A stretch of 64,000 nucleotides of DNA from Flavobacteriaceae bacterium (GTDB taxonomy: Bacteria; Bacteroidota; Bacteroidia; Flavobacteriales; Flavobacteriaceae). Below the pieces are notes generated by a model, which had not been told where the DNA came from, ran no database searches, and was given only the letters and a program-made list of their open reading frames with translations. Positions within the stretch are counted from its first letter, which is position 1. Every line of letters starts with the position of its first letter. The translations under genes were made by a program, and so were the position numbers. Positions 52,528 to 60,978 of this stretch are shown in pieces. The DNA lies in contig JAHEHF010000002.1 in assembly GCA_024644745.1 (NCBI GenBank), forward strand, positions 25,321 through 89,320, given 5' to 3'.

Positions 52528-53886
52528 TTAAAAAGTATCTTTGATCCATTGGTAGGGCTTTCTTTTTAACCACATACCACGGGTAAAATCAGGGAAATAC
52601 TGAGGTGCTCCGTTATTTTCAATCGAGCGTTCGGATAAGGGTGTAATGGCACTCCAGGCAGCAGCATCGTATACATCAAGCGGGGGCGCAATTTGTAGCT
52701 TGGCCGATTCGATAAAGGCGTGCAACACAAAGAAATCCATCCCGCCGTGACCTGCTCCCTCCGCATATTCACCATATTTGATCCACAAGGGGTGGTCATA
52801 TTTTTTCAACCAGGGATCTGCCTCGTCCCATCGATGAGGCTCGGATACCCCTTCCACATAAATACGCTCTCCGTCATCCTCCCACAATCCCTTTGTTCCC
52901 TGAACCCTGAATCCCAGAGAGTAGGGTCTGGGCAGGCTGGTGTCATGGGTTACAATAATAGTCTCTCCTGCTGAGGTTTCGATCGTACTCGTGATCACGT
53001 CTCCCATTTTGAATTTCAACTTTGCATTGGGATGGTCCTTTCCTCCGTTTTCTACGATGTAATTATGCAGCCCCCTGCTCTTTGTGGCATGGGACGTCAT
53101 GGAAACAAACCTGTTGCCCCTGTTGATGTTGATCATGGCTGCTACCGGTCCTACCCCATGTGTTGGATATACGTCGGCATTTCTCAGTAAAGAGTGTTGC
53201 GTACGCCATCTGGCCTCTGAAATTCCCTTGTCTCCGAATTCCACACCTTTGCCATAGGCAGATTTACCGTCATTTAACTTTACAAACCTCAGGTCATGCT
53301 GGTAACCACATCTGAAATGCATCATTTCTCCAAATACATTTTGGCGCACCATGTTCAAAACAGCCAAAATATCCCTTCTATAATTTACATTTTCCAAAAT
53401 CATCAGATGCGCACCTGTCTTTTCATGTGTATTGACCAGGTCCCAGCATTCTTCCAGGGTATTGGCCGCCGAAACCTCGAGTCCGGTGTATTTACCCGCT
53501 AACATCGCATCTTTTGCCATTCTTGTATGCCATAACCAGGGAGTGGCGATGATGACCGCATCCAATTCCTTTAATTCCAACAGATTTTTATAGTCCAGTT
53601 CATTTTTGCCAAAAACCTGAGGCTGCTTTTTTCCCGCCTTTTTAATATGATCAAGGTTCAGTTTTATTCTTGCCTGATCTATATCGCAAATCGCGGCCAC
53701 TTCAACATCGTCTCTCAACAGAAGGTTTTCAAGATGGTTTGTTCCCCTTAAACCAACCCCTATGAGCCCTACATTGATCTTACTCATATTATAATTCTTT
53801 GAAAATACAAAATGAGGCAGCAGAGATATGCCTGTTCCTGCCAGGGCTGATTTTTGAATAAAATTTCTTCTTGATTTCATTTTCAT
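52528..53886 (-). CDS. Gfo/Idh/MocA-type Tat-exported oxidoreductase, GH109-like
   Basis: 452-residue NAD-binding protein. A twin-arginine signal (SRRNFIQKSALAG) precedes the Rossmann domain with GVGLRGTNHLENLL. Segments WLWHTRMAKDAMLAGKY and EVSAANTLEECWDLV, and YRRDILAVLNMVRQ, match the GH109 branch, which cleaves alpha-N-acetylgalactosamine by an NAD-dependent redox mechanism. The C-terminal alpha/beta domain includes GHGGMDFFVLHAFIES. Export of a protein with tightly bound NAD fits Tat. Specific glycan unknown; another Gfo/Idh/MocA activity on oxidised sugars is possible. Confidence 0.88.
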   Translation of the reverse strand: MKMKSRRNFIQKSALAGTGISLLPHFVFSKNYNMSKINVGLIGVGLRGTNHLENLLLRDDVEVAAICDIDQARIKLNLDHIKKAGKKQPQVFGKNELDYKNLLELKELDAVIIATPWLWHTRMAKDAMLAGKYTGLEVSAANTLEECWDLVNTHEKTGAHLMILENVNYRRDILAVLNMVRQNVFGEMMHFRCGYQHDLRFVKLNDGKSAYGKGVEFGDKGISEARWRTQHSLLRNADVYPTHGVGPVAAMININRGNRFVSMTSHATKSRGLHNYIVENGGKDHPNAKLKFKMGDVITSTIETSAGETIIVTHDTSLPRPYSLGFRVQGTKGLWEDDGERIYVEGVSEPHRWDEADPWLKKYDHPLWIKYGEYAEGAGHGGMDFFVLHAFIESAKLQIAPPLDVYDAAAWSAITPLSERSIENNGAPQYFPDFTRGMWLKRKPYQWIKDTF

Positions 53887-53951
53887 ACGATTGTTTTAAA
53901 ATTATTTTTCGGGTTTCTCATAGACTATAAAAATAGGTCTTTTCTTTTTTC

Positions 53952-53959
53952 TATATTTG
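53952..53959 (+). promoter_or_regulatory. candidate -7 promoter element for the M20 dipeptidase
   Basis: TATATTTG fits TAnnTTTG, 27 bp upstream of the ATG at 53987, giving a leader of about 20 nt. The preceding T-rich tract has no TTG at -33. Confidence 0.45.
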
Positions 53960-53986
53960 ATTCCGTTAAAATTTTAATCCTATAGA

Positions 53987-55384
53987 ATGTCTGCTGTAAA
54001 ATCATATATTGACCAAAATAAAGAACGCTTTATTAATGAATTGATCAGTCTGCTGAAGATCCCTTCCATAAGTGCTGACAGGGCTTTTAAAGATGACGTG
54101 CTCAAAACTGCCCGGTCAGTGAAAAATTCCCTTGAAAAAGCGGGGTGCAGGCATGTTGAAATCTGTGAAACACCGGGTTACCCTATCGTCTTTGGAGAAC
54201 ATATTTTTGATGAAAATCTCCCTACTGTTCTTGTTTACGGACACTATGATGTTCAACCGGCTGATCCGCTGGATTTATGGGATGTACCTCCCTTTGATCC
54301 GGTGATCAAAAAAACCGAATCACACCCCGAAGGTGCCATTTATGCTCGCGGTGCCAGTGATGACAAGGGGCAGATGTACATGCACGTGAAAGCTTTTGAG
54401 ATCATGATGGAAATGGGAACCCTCCCGTGCAATGTAAAATTCATGATTGAAGGAGAAGAAGAAGTAGGCTCTCCAAGTCTTGACTGGTTTGTCAAAAAAA
54501 ACCAGGAAAAATTGCGAAATGATGTCATTCTGATATCTGACACTGGAATGATCAGCAATCAGCAGCCTTCAATTACCACAGGATTAAGAGGACTGAGTTA
54601 TGTTGAGGTGGAAGTCACCGGCCCGAACAGGGACCTGCATTCGGGTCTTTATGGAGGGGCGGTTGCGAATCCGATCAATGTACTGAGCAAAATGATCGCA
54701 TCGCTCCATGACGAGAACAATCACATTACCATCCCGGGGTTTTATGACAAGGTCATTGAAGCCACTGACGAAGAGAGAAAAGAAATGGCCAAGGCCCCCT
54801 TTTCTTTGGAAGCATATAAACAAGCCCTGGATATTAAAGAGGTTTACGGTGAAAAAGGATATACTACAAATGAACGTAATTCGATACGGCCCACCCTTGA
54901 CGTCAACGGCATCTGGGGAGGATACACGGGTGAAGGAGCCAAAACGGTCATTGCCAGCAAAGCCTATGCAAAAATATCAATGAGACTGGTGCCTGATCAG
55001 GATCCCGAGGAGATCACAAAACTCTTCACCACCCACTTTGAAAGTATTGCGCCGAAGTCTGTAAAAGTTAAGGTGAGCCCTCACCATGGAGGTCACCCCT
55101 ATGTGACCCCAATAGACAACATTGGGTACAAAGCTGCAAACAAAGCCTATTCCGAAACTTTCGGAGTCCCTGCCATTCCGCAAAGGTCGGGAGGCAGCAT
55201 TCCCATCGTCGCCTTGTTTGAACAAGAACTGAAAAGCAAAACCATATTGATGGGCTTCGGGCTTGACGGTGATGCCATTCATTCGCCTAACGAGCATTTT
55301 GGTATTTTAAATTACCTGAAAGGCATTGAGACCATCCCTTTGTTTTATAAGTATTTTACTGAAATGCATCAATCAATTAGTTAG
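53987..55384 (+). CDS. M20-family dipeptidase
   Basis: 465-residue cytosolic zinc peptidase of the M20 (CNDP-like) family, splitting dipeptides. Metal ligands and catalytic residues: VYGHYDVQP (His and Asp), ASDDKGQ (bridging Asp), EGEEEVGS (general-base Glu and metal Glu), and a late DAIHSPNEHF His. The dimerisation/lid domain (about 190-400) has RDLHSGLYGG. No signal peptide. It would complete peptide breakdown inside the cell. Monocistronic with its own promoter-like element. Confidence 0.93.
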   Translation: MSAVKSYIDQNKERFINELISLLKIPSISADRAFKDDVLKTARSVKNSLEKAGCRHVEICETPGYPIVFGEHIFDENLPTVLVYGHYDVQPADPLDLWDVPPFDPVIKKTESHPEGAIYARGASDDKGQMYMHVKAFEIMMEMGTLPCNVKFMIEGEEEVGSPSLDWFVKKNQEKLRNDVILISDTGMISNQQPSITTGLRGLSYVEVEVTGPNRDLHSGLYGGAVANPINVLSKMIASLHDENNHITIPGFYDKVIEATDEERKEMAKAPFSLEAYKQALDIKEVYGEKGYTTNERNSIRPTLDVNGIWGGYTGEGAKTVIASKAYAKISMRLVPDQDPEEITKLFTTHFESIAPKSVKVKVSPHHGGHPYVTPIDNIGYKAANKAYSETFGVPAIPQRSGGSIPIVALFEQELKSKTILMGFGLDGDAIHSPNEHFGILNYLKGIETIPLFYKYFTEMHQSIS

Positions 55385-55454
55385 ATGCCAGCTTTAAAAG
55401 CACTTGTGTATCATTGAAATATTCAGGCAAGAAATGAATAGACATATTTTATTC

Positions 55455-56036
55455 TTAGCCTATTTTTTTAACATACTTGGTAAGGATCACAATCTGAGTG
55501 GGGCCTACTTTTCCTTCAATAAATTCTGCATTGTCTCTATCCAGTGAAATTCTTCTCACCGCAGTACCTTGCTTTGCCACCATGCTTGAGCCTTTCACTT
55601 TCAAATCTTTGATCAATACCACAGAGTCTCCGGCTTGTAATACAACGCCGTTTACATCTTTGTGAACAATTTTATTTTCACTTTCTTCACCTTCTCCGGT
55701 CGCTTTTGCCCATGCCAAATCCTCTTCATTGAGGTACATCATATCCAATAAATCCCTTGGCCATCCTTCTGGTCTCAGACGTGTAAGCATCCGCCAAACA
55801 ACTACCTTTACAGGAGGCACCTCACTCCACATGCTATCGTTTAAACAACGCCAATGGTTAACTTCTGTAGTATCGGGGTTTTCAATTTGATCAGCACAGG
55901 TTTGGCAAATCAAAATACTGTCGTTTTCATCTGCTGTTGACGATGGTGGTACCTCATAAATGGTCAACTGTTCTTCTGAACTGCACAGTTCGCATTTTGA
56001 ATGGCTTCGTTCTTGCAATTTCTTTAATAAACTCAT
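55455..56036 (-). CDS. PhnA-family zinc-ribbon protein
   Basis: 193-residue protein. The N-terminal zinc ribbon has CELC (about 17-20) and ICQTC (about 44-48). A C-terminal PhnA/YjdM-type SH3-like domain (about 120-193) begins VHKDVNGVVLQAGDSVVLIKDLKVKGSS and ends in GPTQIVILTKYVKK. PhnA-like proteins have historic association with phosphonate use but no phosphonate genes are present here. Function unknown; single gene with a good promoter. Confidence 0.85.
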   Translation of the reverse strand: MSLLKKLQERSHSKCELCSSEEQLTIYEVPPSSTADENDSILICQTCADQIENPDTTEVNHWRCLNDSMWSEVPPVKVVVWRMLTRLRPEGWPRDLLDMMYLNEEDLAWAKATGEGEESENKIVHKDVNGVVLQAGDSVVLIKDLKVKGSSMVAKQGTAVRRISLDRDNAEFIEGKVGPTQIVILTKYVKKIG

Positions 56037-56054
56037 CGGTATGTTTTAAGACGG

Positions 56055-56084
56055 CAAAAGTACATATATTAAAAATGCTTGCAA
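56055..56084 (-). promoter_or_regulatory. promoter of the PhnA-like gene
   Basis: Minus strand TTG (56082-56084), 19 bp, then TACTTTTG (56055-56062) matching TAnnTTTG; the start codon is about 19 bp downstream. Confidence 0.55.
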
Positions 56085-56212
56085 GTTTTACGATGAAATC
56101 CCTGTTGTTTTTTAAAAGAATTGAAATTTTAACAAAACTTTATCATAACGAAAACAATATTCGAGCAACATATAAGCTCATTCGTGCGTTGTTTTAACTA
56201 AACCCTCCTCAT

Positions 56213-57319
56213 ATGGTAAAAGAATTCTTCTGGATGTGCTCAGGCGCAGACACAGACCTGCTTCAGGAAAGTCCAAAATCTGAACAAATTAAATATGCCG
56301 GTATTGGTGGTACCGTTTTTTTTACGGCCATCATGGCCTTTGTGTCAAGTGCCTATGCCCTGTATACCGTTTTTGACAATGTCTATGCCTCAGTCCTTTT
56401 CGGATTGATATGGGGCCTGCTGATCTTTAATCTTGACCGGTTTATTGTCTCAACGATTAAAAAACGGGATAATTTCTGGCAGGAATTCCTGCAGGCATCC
56501 CCCAGGATCATACTTGCACTCATCATAGCCGTGGTCATATCCAAACCTTTGGAATTAAAAATTTTCGAAAAAGAGATTGACCGGGTGCTGCTGGAACAAA
56601 AAAACGAAATGACCCTGGTGAATCAGGATCAGATTACACAGCAATACAGTCCGGAGATTACACGTATCGAAGGGGAAATAAAAACCCTGCAAGACAATGT
56701 GGACGCCAAAGAAAAAGAAGTTAATGACCTGTACGATACTTATATCACAGAAGCCGAAGGAACAAAAGGTACCATGAAGTTGGGAAAAGGTCCCGTGTAC
56801 AAAGAAAAGAGAGAAAAGCATGATGCTGCATTGAAAGACCTGCAGCTACTCAAAGACAGTGCCGCTGTGAAAATCACTAAAAAGGAATCTGCCATTGTCC
56901 AGCTCAGGGAGAAACAAAATCTTCAGCTGGCCGGCAGCCAGCCCATTATTGACGGATTTGATGGTCTTATGGCCAGGATCAATGCCCTGGGCACCCTGCC
57001 TCCGATTCCTTCATTATTTATCCTTCTGCTCTTCATTGCTATTGAAACGGCACCCGTATTTGCCAAAATCATGGCCCCCAAAGGAGCTTATGACCTTAAA
57101 TTCGAGGAACAGGAAGACGCTTTAAAAGTTTGGGTCACACAACAAAAAAATCAACGAAAGTCTGTACTTGAAACAGATACCGGGTTGAATGAAAAAGTAT
57201 ATTATGACGTTGCCGAAGATGAAGAGGTCTATGCCTATAAAAAGCAAAAAGCCAAGGACCTTCTAAAACTTCAGACTGATTCTTTTTTCAAAAAGCAAAG
57301 CGACGTTTTGGGATCATAA
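56213..57319 (+). CDS. DUF4407 membrane protein with periplasmic coiled coil
   Basis: 368-residue membrane protein of the DUF4407 family. The N-terminus FFWMCSGADTDLL is a family mark. Three early helices (about 33-52, 57-75 and 98-115) and a fourth (about 262-282) flank a long charged coiled-coil region (about 125-250, rich in Glu/Lys heptads), and a cytosolic tail ends the protein. Function unknown. Separated by 176 bp from the divergent PhnA-like gene. Confidence 0.82.
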   Translation: MVKEFFWMCSGADTDLLQESPKSEQIKYAGIGGTVFFTAIMAFVSSAYALYTVFDNVYASVLFGLIWGLLIFNLDRFIVSTIKKRDNFWQEFLQASPRIILALIIAVVISKPLELKIFEKEIDRVLLEQKNEMTLVNQDQITQQYSPEITRIEGEIKTLQDNVDAKEKEVNDLYDTYITEAEGTKGTMKLGKGPVYKEKREKHDAALKDLQLLKDSAAVKITKKESAIVQLREKQNLQLAGSQPIIDGFDGLMARINALGTLPPIPSLFILLLFIAIETAPVFAKIMAPKGAYDLKFEEQEDALKVWVTQQKNQRKSVLETDTGLNEKVYYDVAEDEEVYAYKKQKAKDLLKLQTDSFFKKQSDVLGS

Positions 57320-57350
57320 AAATAAGTATCTTTAAATCAAGATACAGATC

Positions 57351-57851
57351 ATGGAAATTCTAAGCACTGAAAGATTGGTCATTTCAAAAATCACATTGAA
57401 CGAGGCCTCGTTTATCAGAGAATTAATGAATGACAAAGACTGGATCCAAAATATTGGTGACAGGGGTGTCCGAACCCTTGAAGATGCTGAAAACTATATA
57501 AAAGAAAAATTCTTTACGAGTTATGACAAGTATGGCTATGGCTTTTATGTCATTAAGCTAAAATCTACAAAAGAAAGCATTGGCACCGTCGGACTGATCG
57601 ACAGAGATGGTATAGACGGAGTAGAGATCGGCTATGGGATGCTGCCAGCCTTTCGGAAAAAGGGATATGCCCTTGAGGCCGCACAGGCCATTTTCGATCA
57701 TGCCCGAAACACCTTCCACATTAACAAGATCGTAGCCATTGTAAACCCAAACAATAAAGCTTCCATACAATTGCTCGAAAAATTGGGTCTTACCTATGAA
57801 AAAATGGTTCGACTTCCCGAAGAGACTAAAGACATCCAATACTTCTCCTGA
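57351..57851 (+). CDS. GNAT family N-acetyltransferase
   Basis: 166-residue acetyltransferase of the RimJ/RimL type. It begins with the usual TERLVISKITLNEASF segment, and the acetyl-CoA-binding loop is YGMLPAFRKKGYALEAAQAI, with an R/Q-x-x-G-x-A core (here RKKGYA). NPNNKASIQLLEKLGL near the C-terminus is the other conserved element. Substrate unknown (protein N-terminus, amine or small molecule). It ends inside a terminator hairpin. Confidence 0.87.
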   Translation: MEILSTERLVISKITLNEASFIRELMNDKDWIQNIGDRGVRTLEDAENYIKEKFFTSYDKYGYGFYVIKLKSTKESIGTVGLIDRDGIDGVEIGYGMLPAFRKKGYALEAAQAIFDHARNTFHINKIVAIVNPNNKASIQLLEKLGLTYEKMVRLPEETKDIQYFS

Positions 57852-57862
57852 GAAGTCTTTTT
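57841..57862 (+). terminator. intrinsic terminator overlapping the GNAT stop codon
   Basis: Stem ACTTCT/AGAAGT (57841-57846 and 57851-57856) with loop CCTG, then a T-run (57858-57862). The TGA stop lies inside the hairpin. It separates the upstream gene from the amino acid island. Confidence 0.6.
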
Positions 57863-57958
57863 GTGGTACTTTATGAATCGATCAGCATATTATTTTATCT
57901 ATTTTAGAGGCCATATTGTATTCATCATTCTTAATATTTACTTTTATTTAAAAATTAA

Positions 57959-58924
57959 ATGCCTGAGATACCCTTTATCAATGACGCCTTTATGGAGTCG
58001 CATACTGATTTCAACGTACTGATTGGATTTCTGGATCAGGGATTTTCAAATGCCAGGGTTCATACCCCAATGCGCCACCATCATGATTATCCCAATCCCC
58101 GGGAAGGAACAGATTCGACCTTACTGCTGATGCCAGCATGGGAAGCAGGGAAAGATCTCGGGGTCAAGATCGTATCGGTCAATCCGAAAAACAGCAAATA
58201 CGATCTACCCTCCATACAGGGCACCTATATCTACATGGATGGGCATAAAGGGGTTGTGAAGGCCATTTTTGACGCCAAGGCACTTACCACAAAAAGAACA
58301 GCAGCTGCCTCGGCTCTTGCCGCATCTTATCTTGCCAAAGAAAGCGCATCGTCATTGTTGATGATCGGCACAGGGGCCCTTTCTGTGAACCTTATAAAGG
58401 CACATGCATGTGTAAGACCTATCAAAAAAGTCTTCGTCTGGGGAAGGGATTTGAAAAAGGCGAAACTCATAGCCAATGAATTCAAAAACGGCTCCTTGGA
58501 AGTCAAAGCGGTTGAGGATTACAAAGACTTTATGCCAAAAGCAGACATCATTTCCTGCGCCACACTGTCTAAAACACCCCTTGTTTTTGGCAAATACCTG
58601 GTCCCGGGTCAGCATTTGGATATGGTGGGGGCCTACAAAAAAGATATGAGAGAGGCCGACGATGAAACCCTGCGGAGATCAGATATTTTTCTGGATACCT
58701 ACCAGGGAGGAATCAAAGAAACCGGGGACCTTGTGATTCCCTTGAAAAATGGTATCATCAATGAAAGTGACATCAAAGCAGACCTGTTTGAATTGTGTTC
58801 CAAAACAAAAAATGGCAGAATCAATGAGCGGGAGATCACCTTTTTCAAATCTGTTGGTCATGCCTCTGAAGATCTCGCAGGAGCCCGATATTATTTTGAC
58901 CAGTATATCAAATCAATGACTTAG
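57959..58924 (+). CDS. ornithine cyclodeaminase/mu-crystallin family protein, probable pyrroline-2-carboxylate reductase
   Basis: 321-residue NAD(P)-dependent member of the OCD/mu-crystallin family. Rossmann core LMIGTGALSVNLIKAH is at about 139-154 and substrate-region motifs TTKRTAAASALAASYLA precede it. Family members include ornithine cyclodeaminase and delta1-pyrroline-2-carboxylate reductase. The next gene encodes a trans-3-hydroxyproline dehydratase that makes exactly this pyrroline, so reduction to L-proline is the favoured role. Gap to that gene is 63 bp. Ornithine deamination cannot be excluded from the sequence alone. Confidence 0.85.
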   Translation: MPEIPFINDAFMESHTDFNVLIGFLDQGFSNARVHTPMRHHHDYPNPREGTDSTLLLMPAWEAGKDLGVKIVSVNPKNSKYDLPSIQGTYIYMDGHKGVVKAIFDAKALTTKRTAAASALAASYLAKESASSLLMIGTGALSVNLIKAHACVRPIKKVFVWGRDLKKAKLIANEFKNGSLEVKAVEDYKDFMPKADIISCATLSKTPLVFGKYLVPGQHLDMVGAYKKDMREADDETLRRSDIFLDTYQGGIKETGDLVIPLKNGIINESDIKADLFELCSKTKNGRINEREITFFKSVGHASEDLAGARYYFDQYIKSMT

Positions 58925-58987
58925 GCCAGGGATCGCTTTTTTTGAAGATCCATCTTAAAATTAAAATATATTACCTTTAAACGAATC

Positions 58988-60046
58988 ATGTCAACCTATC
59001 AAAAGATACAATATAAAAACTGGAAACCTGATCCTGCATGGCTGCAGATCAAGACCATTGATATGCACACCGGTGGCGAACCCTTGAGGGTAATTATAGA
59101 TGGATTTCCTGAATTGAAGGGAAATTCTGTCCTGGAATACAGACGCTATTGCAAAGATAACCTGGACCACTTGAGAACGGCGCTGATGTTTGAACCCAGG
59201 GGGCATGCCGACATGTACGGCTGTTTGCTGACAGCTCCCAATGATGATCAGGGTGATTTTGGTGTGGTGTTTATGCACAATGAAGGATATTCAACCATGT
59301 GTGGCCATGCCATCATCGCCTTAACCACCCTTGCTATTGAAATGAATTGGATCAAAGTTAAGGAAGGTGTGAACAGCTTGAAAATTGATGCTCCCTGCGG
59401 AAGGATCACGTCTTTTGCAACGGTTGAAAATGGCGTTCTTAAAAGCACCAGATTCAATTGTGTCCCGAGTTTTGTTTCGGGTCTTGATCAGAAAGTGAAC
59501 GTTCCCGGGCTGGGCATGGTTACTTACGATCTGGCTTATGGTGGCGCCTTTTATGCCTATGTCGATATGCATAAAAATGATTTTGATTTTGATCTTTCAA
59601 AACATTCGTATCAAAAACTGATCAACAAAGGCATGGCCATCAAACATGCGGTCATGGAAAAAAATACAGGCTTGGCACACCCCTTTGAAGCAGATCTTGG
59701 CTTTTTATACGGCACCATCTTTATTGGCGAGGCTGAGAACAAAGAAAATAACAGCAGAAATGTTTGTGTTTTCGCAGAGGGAGAAGTAGACCGGTCCCCT
59801 ACAGGTTCAGGGGTTTCAGGAAGGATGGCCATTCATCACTTAAGAGGGGAAATTGATCCTGGTGAAAAAATGTCTGTTGAGAGCATTACCGGTTCTGTAT
59901 TTACCGGATCCGTTTTAGAAGAGACGGATTTCGGACCCTATAAAGCTGTAATCCCACAGGTTGAAGGCTCGGCATATATCACAGGAATGCATACATTTGT
60001 TCTGGATCCGGGGGATCCTTTTAACAAAGGATTTATTTTAAGATAA
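58988..60046 (+). CDS. trans-3-hydroxy-L-proline dehydratase (proline racemase superfamily)
   Basis: 352-residue proline racemase-fold enzyme. The first catalytic residue Cys105 is in TMCGHAI. The second position, Cys in racemases and hydroxyproline epimerases, is Thr272 (RSPTGSG). The Cys/Thr pair is the mark of trans-3-hydroxy-L-proline dehydratase, which forms delta1-pyrroline-2-carboxylate. IDMHTGGEPLRV near the N-terminus and GSVFTGSV near the end are superfamily marks. Cytosolic. With the upstream reductase it would convert 3-hydroxyproline to proline. It is 5 bp before the mutarotase-like gene, so the genes form an operon. Confidence 0.9.
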   Translation: MSTYQKIQYKNWKPDPAWLQIKTIDMHTGGEPLRVIIDGFPELKGNSVLEYRRYCKDNLDHLRTALMFEPRGHADMYGCLLTAPNDDQGDFGVVFMHNEGYSTMCGHAIIALTTLAIEMNWIKVKEGVNSLKIDAPCGRITSFATVENGVLKSTRFNCVPSFVSGLDQKVNVPGLGMVTYDLAYGGAFYAYVDMHKNDFDFDLSKHSYQKLINKGMAIKHAVMEKNTGLAHPFEADLGFLYGTIFIGEAENKENNSRNVCVFAEGEVDRSPTGSGVSGRMAIHHLRGEIDPGEKMSVESITGSVFTGSVLEETDFGPYKAVIPQVEGSAYITGMHTFVLDPGDPFNKGFILR

Positions 60047-60051
60047 CCACC

Positions 60052-60969
60052 ATGCAGATAAACAAGATTTCACATAACAATGAGCTTCTTGAACATATTC
60101 ATATCCACCATAAACACCTTTCGGTTAAAATTTTTCCGAAACTTGGTGGAAGTGTGCAGGAACTGATGGTAAACGGCACCCAGATCCTTGATGGGATCTC
60201 CATTGACGAAAGCGGTCTGGCTGATTATAAAAACAGCTACAAATCGGCTGTTCTTTTCCCCTTTCCCAACAGGGTAAAAGACGGAGCGTACCAGTACAAG
60301 GAAAGCCTATATCAGCTCGGCATCAACGAAAAGCCATTGAACAACGCCCTTCATGGCCTCGTTTTTGACAAAACATTTCAACTGACCGGGTCCGAATTGC
60401 TCGAAGAAAGGGCCAAACTTGAACTCACTTATAAATCGGACGGAAAACTTCCCGGTTTTCCTTTCAGGTTTAAATTGAAACTGATCTACAGAATCAGTTT
60501 TAAAGGAGGATTGTCACTGACCCTAAAAATTAAAAATACCGATACCCATACATTTCCTTATGGTATGGGATGGCACCCCTATTTCCGTACTGATGATCTG
60601 GCCAGTGCCCTGATATCCATTCCGGCTCAGGATTTTTACAGCAGCGACAACAGAGGACTTCCTCGGGAACCGGTCCCTGCTGATATCGCTCCTGAATTTA
60701 AACTGGATGATAAAAATTTTGATGATGCATTTTCGTTAAAAATTCCTCGTTGTGATTTTAAAACCGACACCTATGACGTGAGTCTTGGATTTAAATATCC
60801 TGAAGGCACTTATTTACAGGTTTACACCCCGCCTCATAGGAAAAACATTGCGATTGAACCCATGACATGCCTTGCTAATTCTTTCAACAATAAAATTGGA
60901 TTCAGCGAACTGGCACCGAAAAAATCGGATACCTGGAGAATAAATCTTTTTTATATCACAAAATCCTGA
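60052..60969 (+). CDS. aldose 1-epimerase (galactose mutarotase-like) protein
   Basis: 305-residue galactose mutarotase-fold protein. The catalytic His lies in GMGWHPYFRT and the catalytic Glu in NIAIEPMTC; FPFPNRVKDGAYQY and NALHGLVFD are the substrate-pocket segments of the family. It normally interconverts alpha- and beta-hexoses. It sits between hydroxyproline and kinase-lyase genes, 5 bp after the dehydratase and 9 bp before the fusion gene. That raises the question whether it acts on a glycosylated hydroxylysine sugar (galactose/glucose) released from collagen-like substrates. Direct function is unproven. Confidence 0.87.
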   Translation: MQINKISHNNELLEHIHIHHKHLSVKIFPKLGGSVQELMVNGTQILDGISIDESGLADYKNSYKSAVLFPFPNRVKDGAYQYKESLYQLGINEKPLNNALHGLVFDKTFQLTGSELLEERAKLELTYKSDGKLPGFPFRFKLKLIYRISFKGGLSLTLKIKNTDTHTFPYGMGWHPYFRTDDLASALISIPAQDFYSSDNRGLPREPVPADIAPEFKLDDKNFDDAFSLKIPRCDFKTDTYDVSLGFKYPEGTYLQVYTPPHRKNIAIEPMTCLANSFNNKIGFSELAPKKSDTWRINLFYITKS

Positions 60970-60978
60970 CGGTCTCCT

